Below, one piece after another: positions 24,300 through 34,326 of a stretch of 64,000 bases of DNA. The stretch is taken from positions 10,395,469 through 10,459,468 of the forward strand of contig NC_090288.1 in the NCBI RefSeq assembly GCF_037392515.1. Direction: 5' to 3'. The number at the start of each line of letters is the position of its first letter. The stretch's first letter is position 1. A model generated the notes under the pieces. That model was given only the letters and a program-made list of their open reading frames with translations. It had not been told where the DNA came from and did no database searches. The position numbers were made by a program, and so were the translations under genes. Source of the stretch: Haliotis asinina. Taxonomy: Eukaryota; Mollusca; Gastropoda; Lepetellida; Haliotidae.

Positions 24300-25560
24300 T
24301 TTGAATATAGTCCAGACCTTTTGATCTGCAGTACATACAGAGTCTTTCTCTTAGTTTAGTGTTGCCATATCTTCCAGTTTCTTCTGTTATCTTAAACTTG
24401 CTAAATCTAAATCTTGATAAAGACATCATTAAATACACTCGCCTAGCACCATACCAGTAAGCGTAGATTTGTTTACTCTTAACTGCTGTTTACAAAACTT
24501 ATGTTGAACATTCTTAATACATCGCAGCTATCCATGTCACATTTTTTTACCTTGAAAACTGACTAACGATAAAATTGCTTTCTTATTCTGAGACAACTGT
24601 CCAAACCGGTCTCTGTCCGTTCCGGTAAGCTGTCAACACCGACATAAAATCTCAGTCCCATTTGTGGCTTTTACATTTATCATCAGCTCTCCAATCCGAC
24701 ACGTTATCCTAAATGGATTATTTCTTCAGTGCCGGTTTAGACAGCTTCCACTGTAGTTGTGCTTTGCACCACACAAGCTTTGGTGAGAAGACAATACCCA
24801 AATATGGGTAAAAAGAGACAGATTCTATCTGTTGGCCCTTATAAAACCATTTCTCATATGATCATAGAGGACTACCATTCCTAAATACAATTACTTTAGT
24901 CTTTCTAAGATTGACTTGTATTCCAGTTTCATTATCAAACGTTTCTAAAACGTTAATCTTCTATTGTAGAAGGTGACACATGTCAGCAAGTGCTGAGATA
25001 TCATCAGCAGACATACGTTCACATGCATAGGTTCTCTATGGCTTGTGTAGTAAAGAAACCTTTACCACCGTCATTTAACATTTTCTTGTAAAGTTCATTT
25101 ATAGAAATAATACAACCAGTGGACTAAGTATGCACCCGTCACAGGTAACCACATTACACGTGGAGCACGATGACAGCCCAAAATTTGTTCTTACACAGGA
25201 TGAAAGTTGAGAATACATACAGACAATGATGTTGAAATACTTGCCAGATACTCCAACATCCTGAAGAGATCTCAACTGTACGTCATGTCTAAGTTTATCA
25301 AAAGCCCTAGAAAAGTCTTTGAAACTCAGTAAAACCTTCCTTTTTCCTTACATGCATATTTTTCAATAAATGCCTGTAATGCAAAAATGTGATCAATAGT
25401 TGAGTAGTTAGCTCTGAAGCCGGCTTGAGATTCAGTTGTTATTTGTTTTAATTCTTACCAGTTCTGTCGTTTTGTGGGGTTTTTTTTGTTCAAAAGATGT
25501 AAATATTTTACATGTTGTGTCAATAGGGGCAATGCATCTACATTTATTTCTGTCTTGTTT
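24300..25560 (-). mobile_element. Degenerate non-LTR retrotransposon (reverse transcriptase and C-terminus)
   Basis: No long frame survives, but minus-strand fragments in shifting frames read as a reverse transcriptase in order: QAGFRANYSTIDHIFALQAF, then CFKDFSRAFDKLRHDVQLRS, then a catalytic-loop remnant ending ADDISALADM, then VNLRKTKVIVFRNG and YLGIVFSPKLVW, and a C-terminal segment with ETGRYGNTKLRERLCMYC that resembles the end of CR1/RTE-like elements. Many stops and frameshifts make it an old fossil. It is interrupted by an inverted-repeat element at 24588-24753. Confidence 0.75.
24588..24753. mobile_element. pogo/mariner-like MITE with TA target, copy 1
   Basis: The right end CCGGTTTAGACAGCTTCCAC(TG) followed by TA matches the element at 44642-44801. 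The left end (CTGAGACAACTGTCCAAACC) is its imperfect inverse. It splits the reverse-transcriptase remnant, so it inserted after that element. Confidence 0.5.
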
Positions 25561-25639
25561 GCTACCAGATTTAAGTTTAAACACTACTGAACATCAGTTG
25601 TAGCTGATGTTCGTTATAGAGGGCATTACCTTTCAGGAC

Positions 25640-25797
25640 ATGATAATCAGATTCAAGTAATATTCTCGCAAAATCATGGTGGGGGATACCAGAAATGGAC
25701 TTCACATATTGTGCACCTATGTGGGGATTCGATCCCGGGTCGTCGGCGTGAGTAGCGAACGCTTTAACTGCTAGGCTGTAGTACCGCCTACTATTGC
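25640..25797 (-). mobile_element. tRNA-derived SINE, 3' part diverged
   Basis: The minus strand reads a tRNA-like head: CAGCCTAGCAGTTAAAGCG (box A), GGGATCGAATCCCC (box B), then CATTTCTGGTATCCCCC and a diverged AATATTACTTG. It lies beside the non-LTR remnant. The A and B boxes are the best preserved of this family in the window. Confidence 0.75.
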
Positions 25798-26114
25798 AAG
25801 TAGTGATGTATCCGTGATATTTCTGTCTTTGTTGATGTAAGCCGGGATGTGTTAACTTCCTGGAGGTTGCGGGCCTTAGTGAAAAGCAATCTTGTACACA
25901 TGTATTTTCAATCTTATTAAGGTAGCCATATGATTTTAACGTATTTTATATTTTTAAAAAATGTAGGTTTTGTGAACATAGATCATGATTACATTTACCG
26001 AAAATAGCTCATAAATAATGTGTTTCAACATACTTGCATTCCATTATCAGTCTCATCCATTTCCTATGGTGACATGATTTATATGTATCACGGCATTTGC
26101 TATTTGCTGACTTG

Positions 26115-26430
26115 CATAGAGCCCACGTCACAGATCAGTTGAAGTTATACAACGTTTGTGGCGCCGAGAGTCCTTGGATGGGTGATCGTGTTTGGCATCT
26201 TGACTCCTGAAAGTTTCTAGGACTTCCGTCCTGCCCCACAATGAAGCACAAGTGCTACATTTTGTCTCATTTCAGGCAAGTAACTTTGTTGAAAATTGCC
26301 TCTGGTCACCCAGCTGAAAATGGGTACCCGGTGGGTTAAGTCATGCTATTAATCACTATTAACCACTTCCGGTACCTCACAGACAGGTTGGGTTATCCGG
26401 GGTAACAATAATAGCGCTTTGAGCAAGGTA
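26115..26430 (+). mobile_element. 5S-rRNA-derived SINE (SINE3 type)
   Basis: The 5' part resembles the 3' half of 5S rRNA: CAGATCAGTTGAAGTTATAC + AACG, GGCGCCGAGAGTCCTTGGAT + GGGTGATCG, covering the internal control region. The body then has GTCACCCAGCTGAAAATGGG and ends TAATAGCGCTTTGAGCAAGG, a tail style I associate with several invertebrate and fish SINEs. 5S rRNA genes themselves end after about 120 bp in a T-run, which is absent here. Confidence 0.65.
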
Positions 26431-28345
26431 TTCATCCTGGAATGATGATACAAAATTACTTTTGAAAGAATTAATATTTACAAAAAACAAAGAAAAGAAC
26501 CTACAAAGCTATTTTTCCACAACCATAAAAAATACTTGCTAAAAGCAGAGCCGATTGTGCATTTTCCAACATGTGCTTATAAGACTTTATCCAAATATAT
26601 TGGCGGTGATACCGGATAGGAAGGGGATTGAAATGGAATAATTATCGTTTCCCTTTGAGCTTGACCGTAGTGTTCAATTTAGTGTTTGAGCAACGGGATA
26701 TCTCCAAGTTATTTCTATTTCTGATGATGTAAACCCTGGTGTATCGTGGACGGTACGGACTTGAGCTTAACAGGGAGCGATCCTGTATGTTCAACCTTAC
26801 CGAGGCAGCCATATCAGCATCAACATATGAGCTGATTTGTCGACACATCCTGTTCAGGTATGTTATTGAAGAAAGTACTAGGAGAGTTCAGGAATTTGTT
26901 CTGCGAACCTGCCATGAAGCTAGAGAATGTCCCTGAAAATGAATGCGATCTTTTAAAGATGTAGTCATCATAAATATGTTATTTAATTCATTCACTTTTC
27001 GTAAATACAACAGTGCCCTTTTCTGGTGTCCTTTTGTCCATTGTAGCCGAAACCTGCCAATTATGAAATTTTTGGAAGTATTCGGAAAATAGCTTAGCAA
27101 AAATTGGCTACCACAAATGGGGCTCGCACACAGTATCATGTATGAAATCAAACTAAGTGACCGATTACTGGACACTGCGCTCACACAGAAACCGAAACAT
27201 TCACCTACCTTTGGTTCCTAAAACATTTGCTTTATTTATGCTTCACGAATTAATGCGTTCCCTAGTTGTAATCAGAGATTTCGTGTTTACTTTATTGTTT
27301 AAAATTCGCTTTTCACAAGAGTACAAAGAGTATATGATTGGGTGTCATGTTAATGAACATAATTCCCAGTGGGACTCACTAATCTGGGGCAGATAGCCGC
27401 GATCACTGATGAGCGTTAAGCCCCAAAACAGTGTCCCAAATAAAAAGCATTGCCTGTCATTGATTGCATAAACCATAATTCCATGGAACGCGGGTGGGGT
27501 TCACCCACTGAACATAATCGTAACAACAAGGCATCTCCTATAGCGCTCAGTCTCCAAACACCAAGTGATTGCTCGCGGTGCTTAATCAGAGTGTGATTAT
27601 TATTATCCAGGACGACCCAAGGTAGGCGCTAGAAGGTTACAGTCACATAACTTTATACTGTTCCGGGGCAAATATTAAGCTCCTGTTTGGGACCACTGTA
27701 ATCCCCATTGTATCAGTCGATACACAGAACCAAGGACCAGTTATCATTAGTGTTGGATCAAGATACAGGTGAGCAGCATTATGTGTCTGTGTTAAAGTAG
27801 GAATAGTCTTTGGATTGTGGTATTGTAAAATTGCTGTCCTCCTGAGAAGATACGTCCAAAACCTTTCAAGGTCAATTTCGACCTACCAAAATTATAAACG
27901 TAGAATATTTGCTGTGTAAATGAGTGAAGGGATTGTATAAATCCAGCTGGGTTTCGTGCGCGTGGCAAATGTATTGTAAGTCCCCACTGTTCCTAGTATG
28001 GTGATCTACCTTCAGTTGCTGGTAATCTATAGCATGTTTATATATTGTAATGTCATAATTGGTATATACGTTTAAGTCGCATTCAAGTTTTAAATCTCTA
28101 ATTGTGATATTCGACTTAACACTGCTCTTCGGAGACAGATAAGTATAAAAGCTTGCTTCTATTTTGTAACTTCCATATTCACGATATGGCTGCAATACCG
28201 CCGATATGACTCACTCACTAAATTATTTTAGTCTTTGGATGTAAATAGCGTGTTCACTAAATTGAATGAAGGTAGATTGTTTTTCACATGTGCTCACTTC
28301 TTTATATAGGTGTTACGTCAGTTGCCTAACCTCCTGTTGCCAGTT
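26431..28345. other. No gene recognised
   Basis: Short frames only, none with recognisable domains. A tail-like SINE scrap (ATGACTCACTCACTAAA) sits near 28206. No other repeat was identified. Confidence 0.4.
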
Positions 28346-28347
28346 AA

Positions 28348-28473
28348 ACAAAACTCTCGCAAGCCAAAGATCTCGTAACTTTTCTCGTAGCTCTTGTACC
28401 TGGCATACTGTAACATAGGAGGTGCAAATGCTACGAGAAAAGTTACGAGATCTTAGGCTTACGAGAGTTTTGT
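28348..28473. mobile_element. Foldback hairpin element with 44-bp arms
   Basis: The left arm (28348-28391, starting ACAAAACTCTCG) and right arm (28430-28473, ending CGAGAGTTTTGT) are near-perfect inverse copies around a 38-bp loop. Such structures are typical of foldback MITEs. No clear target duplication was seen. Confidence 0.65.
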
Positions 28474-29082
28474 GAAACGGGCCCCTTTTCCTTAGATTCA
28501 CGAGACGTGTCGTTTCATTATCTTCTGGCTTTGCCATTCCAGACTCAACACTTTGTAGTAAAAGCCCTGTTGATGTTGTGCTTGGTATTGTTCCGTGTCC
28601 TATCGCCATCATTCTTCTTTCTAAATATATTGTTTCAAGGCAGATAAATTTGGTTTAATGGGGTCTAAACAATCTTGAAGTAAGATATACACGGTTTCCA
28701 CTTCTGTCCAGTTTATCATTTCCCCAGCACAAGCACTGGTTATTGTTATATATTGTGCAGTATTGTCTTTGCTCATGTCCAACAGAGGACTGCATTTCTG
28801 AAGCGAAAGATCATCTTTTGCTTAATACCTCCTTACATGGATTTGCTTTTACTCAACTTATGTTATGTTGGAATTGTTTTCTTCAAAGAGCATGTGTAAA
28901 TATACCTCTTAGCAGATAACAATACGTGAGTCAGTAGTAGGTTCTTACCCAAAAAAAACAAATAAATTTTTTTTTGTCAAATGATATGCTTGGATATGTG
29001 TAATAATCCACTGTTCAAGTTTCTTCCAGAAAGTTTTGACTTCCTCACAATCCTAGTATACATGGCATAAGGTCTCATCAGA

Positions 29083-29169
29083 GTGAGTGAGTAAGTGAGT
29101 TTAGTTTTACGCCGAGTAAGTGAGTTTAGTTTTACGCCGCACTCAGCAATATTACAGCTATATGGCGGC
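29083..29169 (-). mobile_element. 5'-truncated SINE inserted in the LINE, with 11-bp target duplication
   Basis: Flanked by GTCTCATCAGA on both sides (29072-29082 and 29170-29180). Only the 3' end of the SINE is present, with a tandemly doubled GAGTTTAGTTTTACGCC block. The duplication and 5' truncation indicate target-primed insertion. Confidence 0.85.
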
Positions 29170-29490
29170 GTCTCATCAGATCTTCTTCAAAAAGAACATA
29201 ACGTATTGTCAACCAGATTCAACCTAAAAAGTTCCTTTTTGGTATATACAATTCCATGCAGAAGTCTATATTGGAAATCTAATAATTTCACATCTTTTAA
29301 ATTCTTTCTCGGAGTATCAAAAATCAAACACCAATCAAAATCAATACAATCAAATAATGTTTCCCATGTTTGGCACCTGTGGGGTTTAACATTTTCAGCT
29401 AGCAGTTTATCACAGAAGACATTTGAACCTTTTCTTGGGGCTATGAAATCCTTTTGGAGAGAATTTATGGCGAGGTCATTTGTGTTTATA

Positions 29491-30970
29491 CTGAAGGACT
29501 TTGAAAACGCATAGCCAACTTTTATATGGAAAAAATAATGAAAAAGACCAGAGATGAAATCAATTGCTATTGTTTCTCAAAAGCCCATTGAATGAGCATG
29601 CGGTACAAAGAAAACAACAATGCACAAGTATCAACATTACAAGAACGACGCCATTCAAAGTAAGCTACCCTCACATTAACAGTCAGTATCTTGCGTGGCC
29701 ACCATCAGCCCGGGCACAAGCATGGATACGCTGAGGTATAGAGTCACAGAGGCGAGTGATAAACGCCATTGGAATGTTTCTCCATTCTTGCTGCAAGGCC
29801 AAGGTCAGTTCTGCAACGTTGGCTGGCGGTATCGGACGTCGGTAAACTCGTCTTCCCAGTTCATCCCAGAGGTGTTCGATAGGATTCCAATCTGGTGAAT
29901 ATGCGGGTCAGTCCATCACATTGATCCCAGCTTGTTGGATGAAACTTTTGCGGCGTGGGGACGTGCGTTGTCATGCTGGAAAATCAACTGACGTCGGGGT
30001 CATTGGTGACGGCGAAGTAAAGGAACGACTTCAGCTTTAAGAATTTCATCCACATGGCGCTGTGCTGTGAGATTCCCCTGGATGACATGAAGATCACTCC
30101 TGAAACGTGCGTTTATTTCCTCTCCAAACCATCACGCTGTCACCACCGAATCGATCTCGCTGTCGCACACATGCGTTGGCGTAGCGTTCACCATGTCGCC
30201 GATAAACACGTTCTCGTCCATCAACAAAGGACACACAGTACCTCGACTCATCAGAAAACACAATTCTCCGGAAGAAAAGTCGTGGTTGACGCCCATAACA
30301 GTGAGCGAATCGTCGTCGGGCTTGGCGGTGACGTGGCTGTAAGATGGGACCACGGTAGGGACGTCGTAGCCGTAACCCTGCTTGTCTCAGGCGTCGTCGA
30401 ACTGTAATGGGGTGGTTTCGCCTGCCATGTCTGCCTATGGTGTTTGCTGTTGTTGTTGTTGCTGTCCGGAAGCGGTCTCTGAGGTGAGCCAGTCGTATTT
30501 GTCGGTCTTGTCTTGTCGGTCTGCAACGCTTCCGGTATGCCGATGTCTACTGACAAGACGACTGATGGTGGACTGGTTAACGTGGAGACGCCTGGCGACA
30601 TCTGTCTGGGAGGTTCCTGCTTCGAGGAGTCCAAGGGCCCGTTCTCGTCGTTATTGCAAACTCAGCCGTGGCATTGTTGTCAATGACTGCTCTTCCATTG
30701 AACCCCTTGCCTTAAATGCATGACACCTCATGCAAAGCACGTGCATTGCATTTTTCACAATCACATTGAATTGTCAACGTCCTGAGACAGAGTTGCGTTT
30801 TTGCAACTCTGTCTGTTTTCATGGATATGGAATGGATTCGAACTCGGACAGTAAGTCAAACAGACCCGTGTTCCATTAACTACTCAACCATTGGACACCT
30901 CATTTTCATTGGATATAATTTTTGAAACAATATTCGAAAAAATCATCTATGCGTTTTCAAAGTCCTTCAG
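29491..30970 (-). mobile_element. Tc1/mariner transposon, 1480 bp, intact 24-bp terminal repeats and TA target
   Basis: Exact 24-bp inverted ends (29491-29514 CTGAAGGACTTTGAAAACGC + ATAG, and its inverse at 30947-30970) are flanked by TA on both sides. The transposase reads on the minus strand but is broken (see next entry). It sits inside the LINE. The subterminal region 30785-30814 holds a perfect 12-bp hairpin (AGACAGAGTTGC around a GTTTTT loop), next to a tRNA-like box pair at 30830-30900. Confidence 0.9.
29600..30700 (-). pseudogene. Tc1-like transposase, frameshifted
   Basis: Cut-and-paste transposase of the Tc1/mariner superfamily. In order on the minus strand, across at least two frames with stops: a helix-turn-helix ALGLLEAGTSQTDVARRLHV + NQSTISRLVSRHR; FSDESR with the first catalytic Asp; QHDNARPHAA with the second; and DWNPIEHLWDELGRR with the third acidic residue about 34 positions later, then RNIPMAFITRLCDSIPQRIH. 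In-frame stops interrupt the N-terminal part and the centre, so it cannot make a full protein. The intact ends could still be moved by a related enzyme. Confidence 0.85.
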
Positions 30971-31388
30971 TACTTGATTGTCAATATTCCTCTTTTAGCC
31001 CAGTGTCTAATAATGACTTCGAGTTTTTGAAATTGCTATTCAACCACAGGGGCTGGGGTAAGATGTCATTAATATTCTCAGCATCAATATTATTTTTGGT
31101 ACAATATAATTTCCATGCACTTAAAGCATCTTTCCAAAAAGGATTATCAACTGCTGTTATATTCTGAAAGTTTGCCCCATATTTTAGTATATCCTTAAAA
31201 GGGAAATTGGATGGGTTACAAGGATTTGGGTTTTTTTTCAAGTATAGTTTGAGAGTAGATAGTTTCATGGCGTTAACAAAGATCTTGATATCAATCATGC
31301 GTAGACCCCCCTGTTTATAATCCTTTTTCAAGGTGCTCCTTTTGATCTTGTCGTTTTTGTCATTCCAGATGAATTTTAAAAATATTCG

Positions 31389-32800
31389 TTAAAGTGCGTC
31401 GATAAAGTCCTCTGTAGGGTTAGGTAAAGTGTTAAAAATATGAACCAATTTTGAGAGGGCCCATGTCTTAACAACAGTAATTTTGCCGATTAGATTCAAT
31501 TGTCTTGTTATCCAGGTTGCCAGTAATCTATTGATCACTTCCAATCTTTTGTTTGTGTTAATAACCCATAGATCCTTCAGATCCGGAGTGAATTTAATTC
31601 CTAAAACTTCAAATTGTTCTCTTTGCCATTCTATATTCAGATCACGACATAGTATATCCCTGCTACCAGCTTTTGAGCCTAACCAGATTGCTTTATTCTT
31701 ATCTATGTTTATTTTGAGTCCTGACATATTGTAATATGTATTAAGTGTGTCTATAGCGGAGTACAAATTTTCCTCAGTGCCATCCAAAAATAGTTCAGTA
31801 TCATCTGCATATTGACCCAATTTGTATTCTTGATCGTCAATTATAATGCCCTGTATACCATCATGTTGTCTTATCATACATCATATTTCCGCTACAAAAA
31901 GAAACAGGTATGGAGATATGGGATCCCCTTGCCTGCAACCCCGTTGGTTTGGGAAGAAGTCAGAGAGATGCCCATTCTGAATAACACACGAGGATGTGTC
32001 GTACGTTAAGACGTTAATCCAACGTAAAATATTTGGGCCGAAACCGAATTTTTCTAGAACAGAATTGATGAAATCCTTGCAAACTGTGTCAAATGCCTTT
32101 TCGAAATCAGTCAAAATTAGTAAACCTGACATTTGTCTCTTCTATGTTTCAAACATAATGTCATATAATAAACTTGTATTTTCACTTAATGTTCTCCCCG
32201 GAATAAATCCAGTTTGGTTATTGTGTATCAAGGAATCAAGAGTAGTTTTTAACCGGTTTGAGATACATGCGCTTATTAGTTTATACAGAGCATTTAATAA
32301 GGTAATTGGTCTCCAATTCTTCAATAAAGTCCTATTTTTATTTGCTTTAGGTATACAAGTGATAACTCCTCTCATCATAATCAGAGACATCTTATTTCGT
32401 TTTGATACATCCTTAATAAATCTGAAAATCCAGACCTTAACTTCTTTCCAGCAGAATTTAAAGAAATCAATTGGAAATACACCTATACCGGGGTTTTGTT
32501 ATTTTTCATAATTTTTATGGATGATGATATTTCATTTATGCCTAATTCTTTTTCCAGTATGTCTCTCTGTTGGAGACTCAATGTTGGTGTTATCACATTT
32601 TCTAAATGGGTATTATTCTCATGATTTTCGGTGGCAGAATACAGCTTTTTATATAACTCTTTAAGTTCGTTCAATATCGCATCACTGTCAGTAATTTCTT
32701 CATTCTTATCTGTGACAACTTTATTTATTGCTTTGCTGACATAATTCCTATTTTCTAAGTGACAGAAATAATTTGTTGGTTTTCTCCTTCTTCGTACCAT
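31389..32800 (-). pseudogene. LINE reverse transcriptase domain, interrupted
   Basis: Four minus-strand frames cover the domain. The first ends in the finger region; the second has GVITCIPKANKNRTLLKNWR then RPITLLNALYKLISA and QTGFIPGRTL; the third has LTDFEKAFDTVCKDFINSVL and RGCRQGDPISPYLF; the fourth has the catalytic YADD (about 31811-31800), GLKINIDKNKAIWLG and LGIKF. A single stop separates the third and fourth frames. The sequence style (WRPITLLN, GCRQGDPISP) fits the L1/Tx1 group. It is inactive. Confidence 0.85.
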
Positions 32801-33132
32801 AATGTTCTGTTTCTGAGTTGAATTCTCGTATTTCTTCTTTCTTAATTTGGTGTCATTCTGATTTTAATTTAGAAAGTTCAAATAATAATGCTTCATCTAC
32901 GTTTTGAAAATCTTTTCTTATATTATCGTTAGAGTCTCTTATTTTAATTTGTAATTCATTCGTTTTATCTTTTGCTTTCTTTTAAGATACGATGAAAACG
33001 ATATTGATTTATCTCGAACTTTCATCAGAAATGTTTCTAAGAATAAGCTGTCATCTATCTTTAGTTTGATATCCGAGTCATTCATATTCTCATCATCAGA
33101 GTCAGTATCTGCGTATCCTTAGTCGTCTCCTT

Positions 33133-33355
33133 GCTTGTCGTAAGAGGTGACTAACGGGATCGGGTGGTCAGGCTCGCTGACTTGGTTGACGCATGTCATC
33201 GGTTCCCAATTGCGCAGATCGATGCTCATGTTGTTGATCACTGGATTGTCTGGTCCAGACTCGATTATTTACAGACCGCCGCCATATAGCTGTAATATTG
33301 CTGAGTGCGGCGTAAAACTCAACTCACTCACTCACTCACTCACTCACTCACTCAC
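33133..33355 (+). mobile_element. Long-family SINE, full 3' tail and 13-bp target duplication
   Basis: Flanked by TAGTCGTCTCCTT at 33120-33132 and 33356-33368. Reads head to tail on plus: GCTTGTCGTAAGAGGTGACT, GGTGGTCAGGCTCGCTGACT, ATCGATGCTCATGTTGTTGA, TGGTCCAGACTCGATTATTT, CCATATAGCTGTAATATTGC, then GCGGCGTAAAACTC and a run of nine or so CACT units. This copy fixes the orientation of the whole family: the (ACTC)n tract is the 3' tail. Confidence 0.9.
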
Positions 33356-33539
33356 TAGTCGTCTCCTTTATGATTGATCTAACTAAATCTGCATATTCAG
33401 GATTTAACAGTAAAGAAGTATTGAATTTCCTGTAACCCCTCCCCCTTTGTTGGTTAATAGTGTTTGAGAAGGTAAAAGTAATAGCTTAATGGTCTGTTTT
33501 ATTACCAGGTATAATTTCAGAATATAGTGAATGATTAAA

Positions 33540-34095
33540 CTTACATGTCCTGCGAAATTAAGAAAAAATCCAATATTGCTTGTTGTCTAGGGTTTTTTTT
33601 CAGCCATGTATATTTTCTCAAATCAGGGTTTAGTTCTCGCCAGATATCTATAAGATCTAAGGATTCAATTTTGTCTAAAACTATATCTCTATTGGGGTTG
33701 TTAATATTCTTATAATTTTCCAAATCAGTGGAAGGATCCAAAACCAAATTCCAATCACCAACAATAGCTACGGATTCATTATCAAAATTACATATGTTTT
33801 GAAATAAGTTTTGATAAAAATTGGGATCATCGGTATTCGGACCATATAAATTGGTAAGGGTAAATCTTTTATCATCTACGGTTACATCTGCAATAATTTA
33901 ATTATCACTTTCATCTTCTAATGTTCTGTTTATAGTGAGCTCGATGTCATTATTGAAAAATATGGCTACTCCTCTAGACGCAATTATACTTTGCAACCCC
34001 CATTCATTTTTAACTCTGTTAATATCTTCTTTAGTGACATAGATGTCTTGTAAACAGATTATAGAATAAACCTTTTTTTCTAAATAAATTCATCA
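33540..34095 (-). pseudogene. LINE endonuclease (APE-type) fragment
   Basis: Minus-strand reading gives, in order, SIICLQDIYVTKEDINRVKN, GLQSIIASRGVAIFFNN, LTNLYGPNTDDPNFYQNLFQ, AIVGDWNLVLDPS and LRKYTWLKKNPRQQAILDFF, matching the LQ(E/D)xH, NIYGPN, GDFN and SRIDxxL motifs of APE-type endonucleases. One in-frame stop follows DESDN, and the first motif has degenerated. The N-terminus of the LINE is cut off near 34095. Confidence 0.8.
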
Positions 34096-34326
34096 CTTCC
34101 TTTCTTTACTTTTCTTTTACTTGTTAGTAACAATTGGCTTTTTCTTTATCGCAGAGAAAAACACCAAGAAGAAGCCAAGAAAAACTGTTGTTGGTGACCT
34201 TGTGTGCGACTTTGACATTTGCCAACATACGGTTCTACTTGTTGGTTGTTGGGGAAATACAGTTGCAGTGTGACGTCAACAGGAGAGCAAATATTCATTT
34301 GTCAAATTCTTGCACAGGTTATGGGC

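Larger units (their letters stand above)
28970..34095 (-). mobile_element. 5'-truncated L1/Tx1-like LINE broken by a Tc1 element and two SINEs
   Basis: Reads on the minus strand in the order endonuclease (34095-33540), linker, reverse transcriptase (32800-31389), C-terminal region (31331-30981) and, beyond the Tc1 insertion, 29480-29000. The distal part reads LKDVKLLDFQYRLLHGIVYT and, after a SINE insertion, DETLCHVY then EEVKTFWKKLEQW, the cysteine/histidine-rich end typical of L1-like elements. Scattered stops and frameshifts make it inactive. Frames continue across each insertion, showing that the insertions are younger. 28474-28969 downstream may be its 3' UTR; nothing else was recognised there. 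Confidence 0.8.

Noticed and set aside
26115..26235. A genuine 5S rRNA gene
   Set aside because: Only the internal promoter half matches; there is no T-run terminator and a SINE body follows.
28313..28612. 99-codon minus-strand frame
   Set aside because: Runs through the foldback hairpin; its palindromic content explains the open frame.
30054..30723. Plus-strand frames of 113-117 codons
   Set aside because: Antisense to the broken Tc1 transposase on the minus strand.
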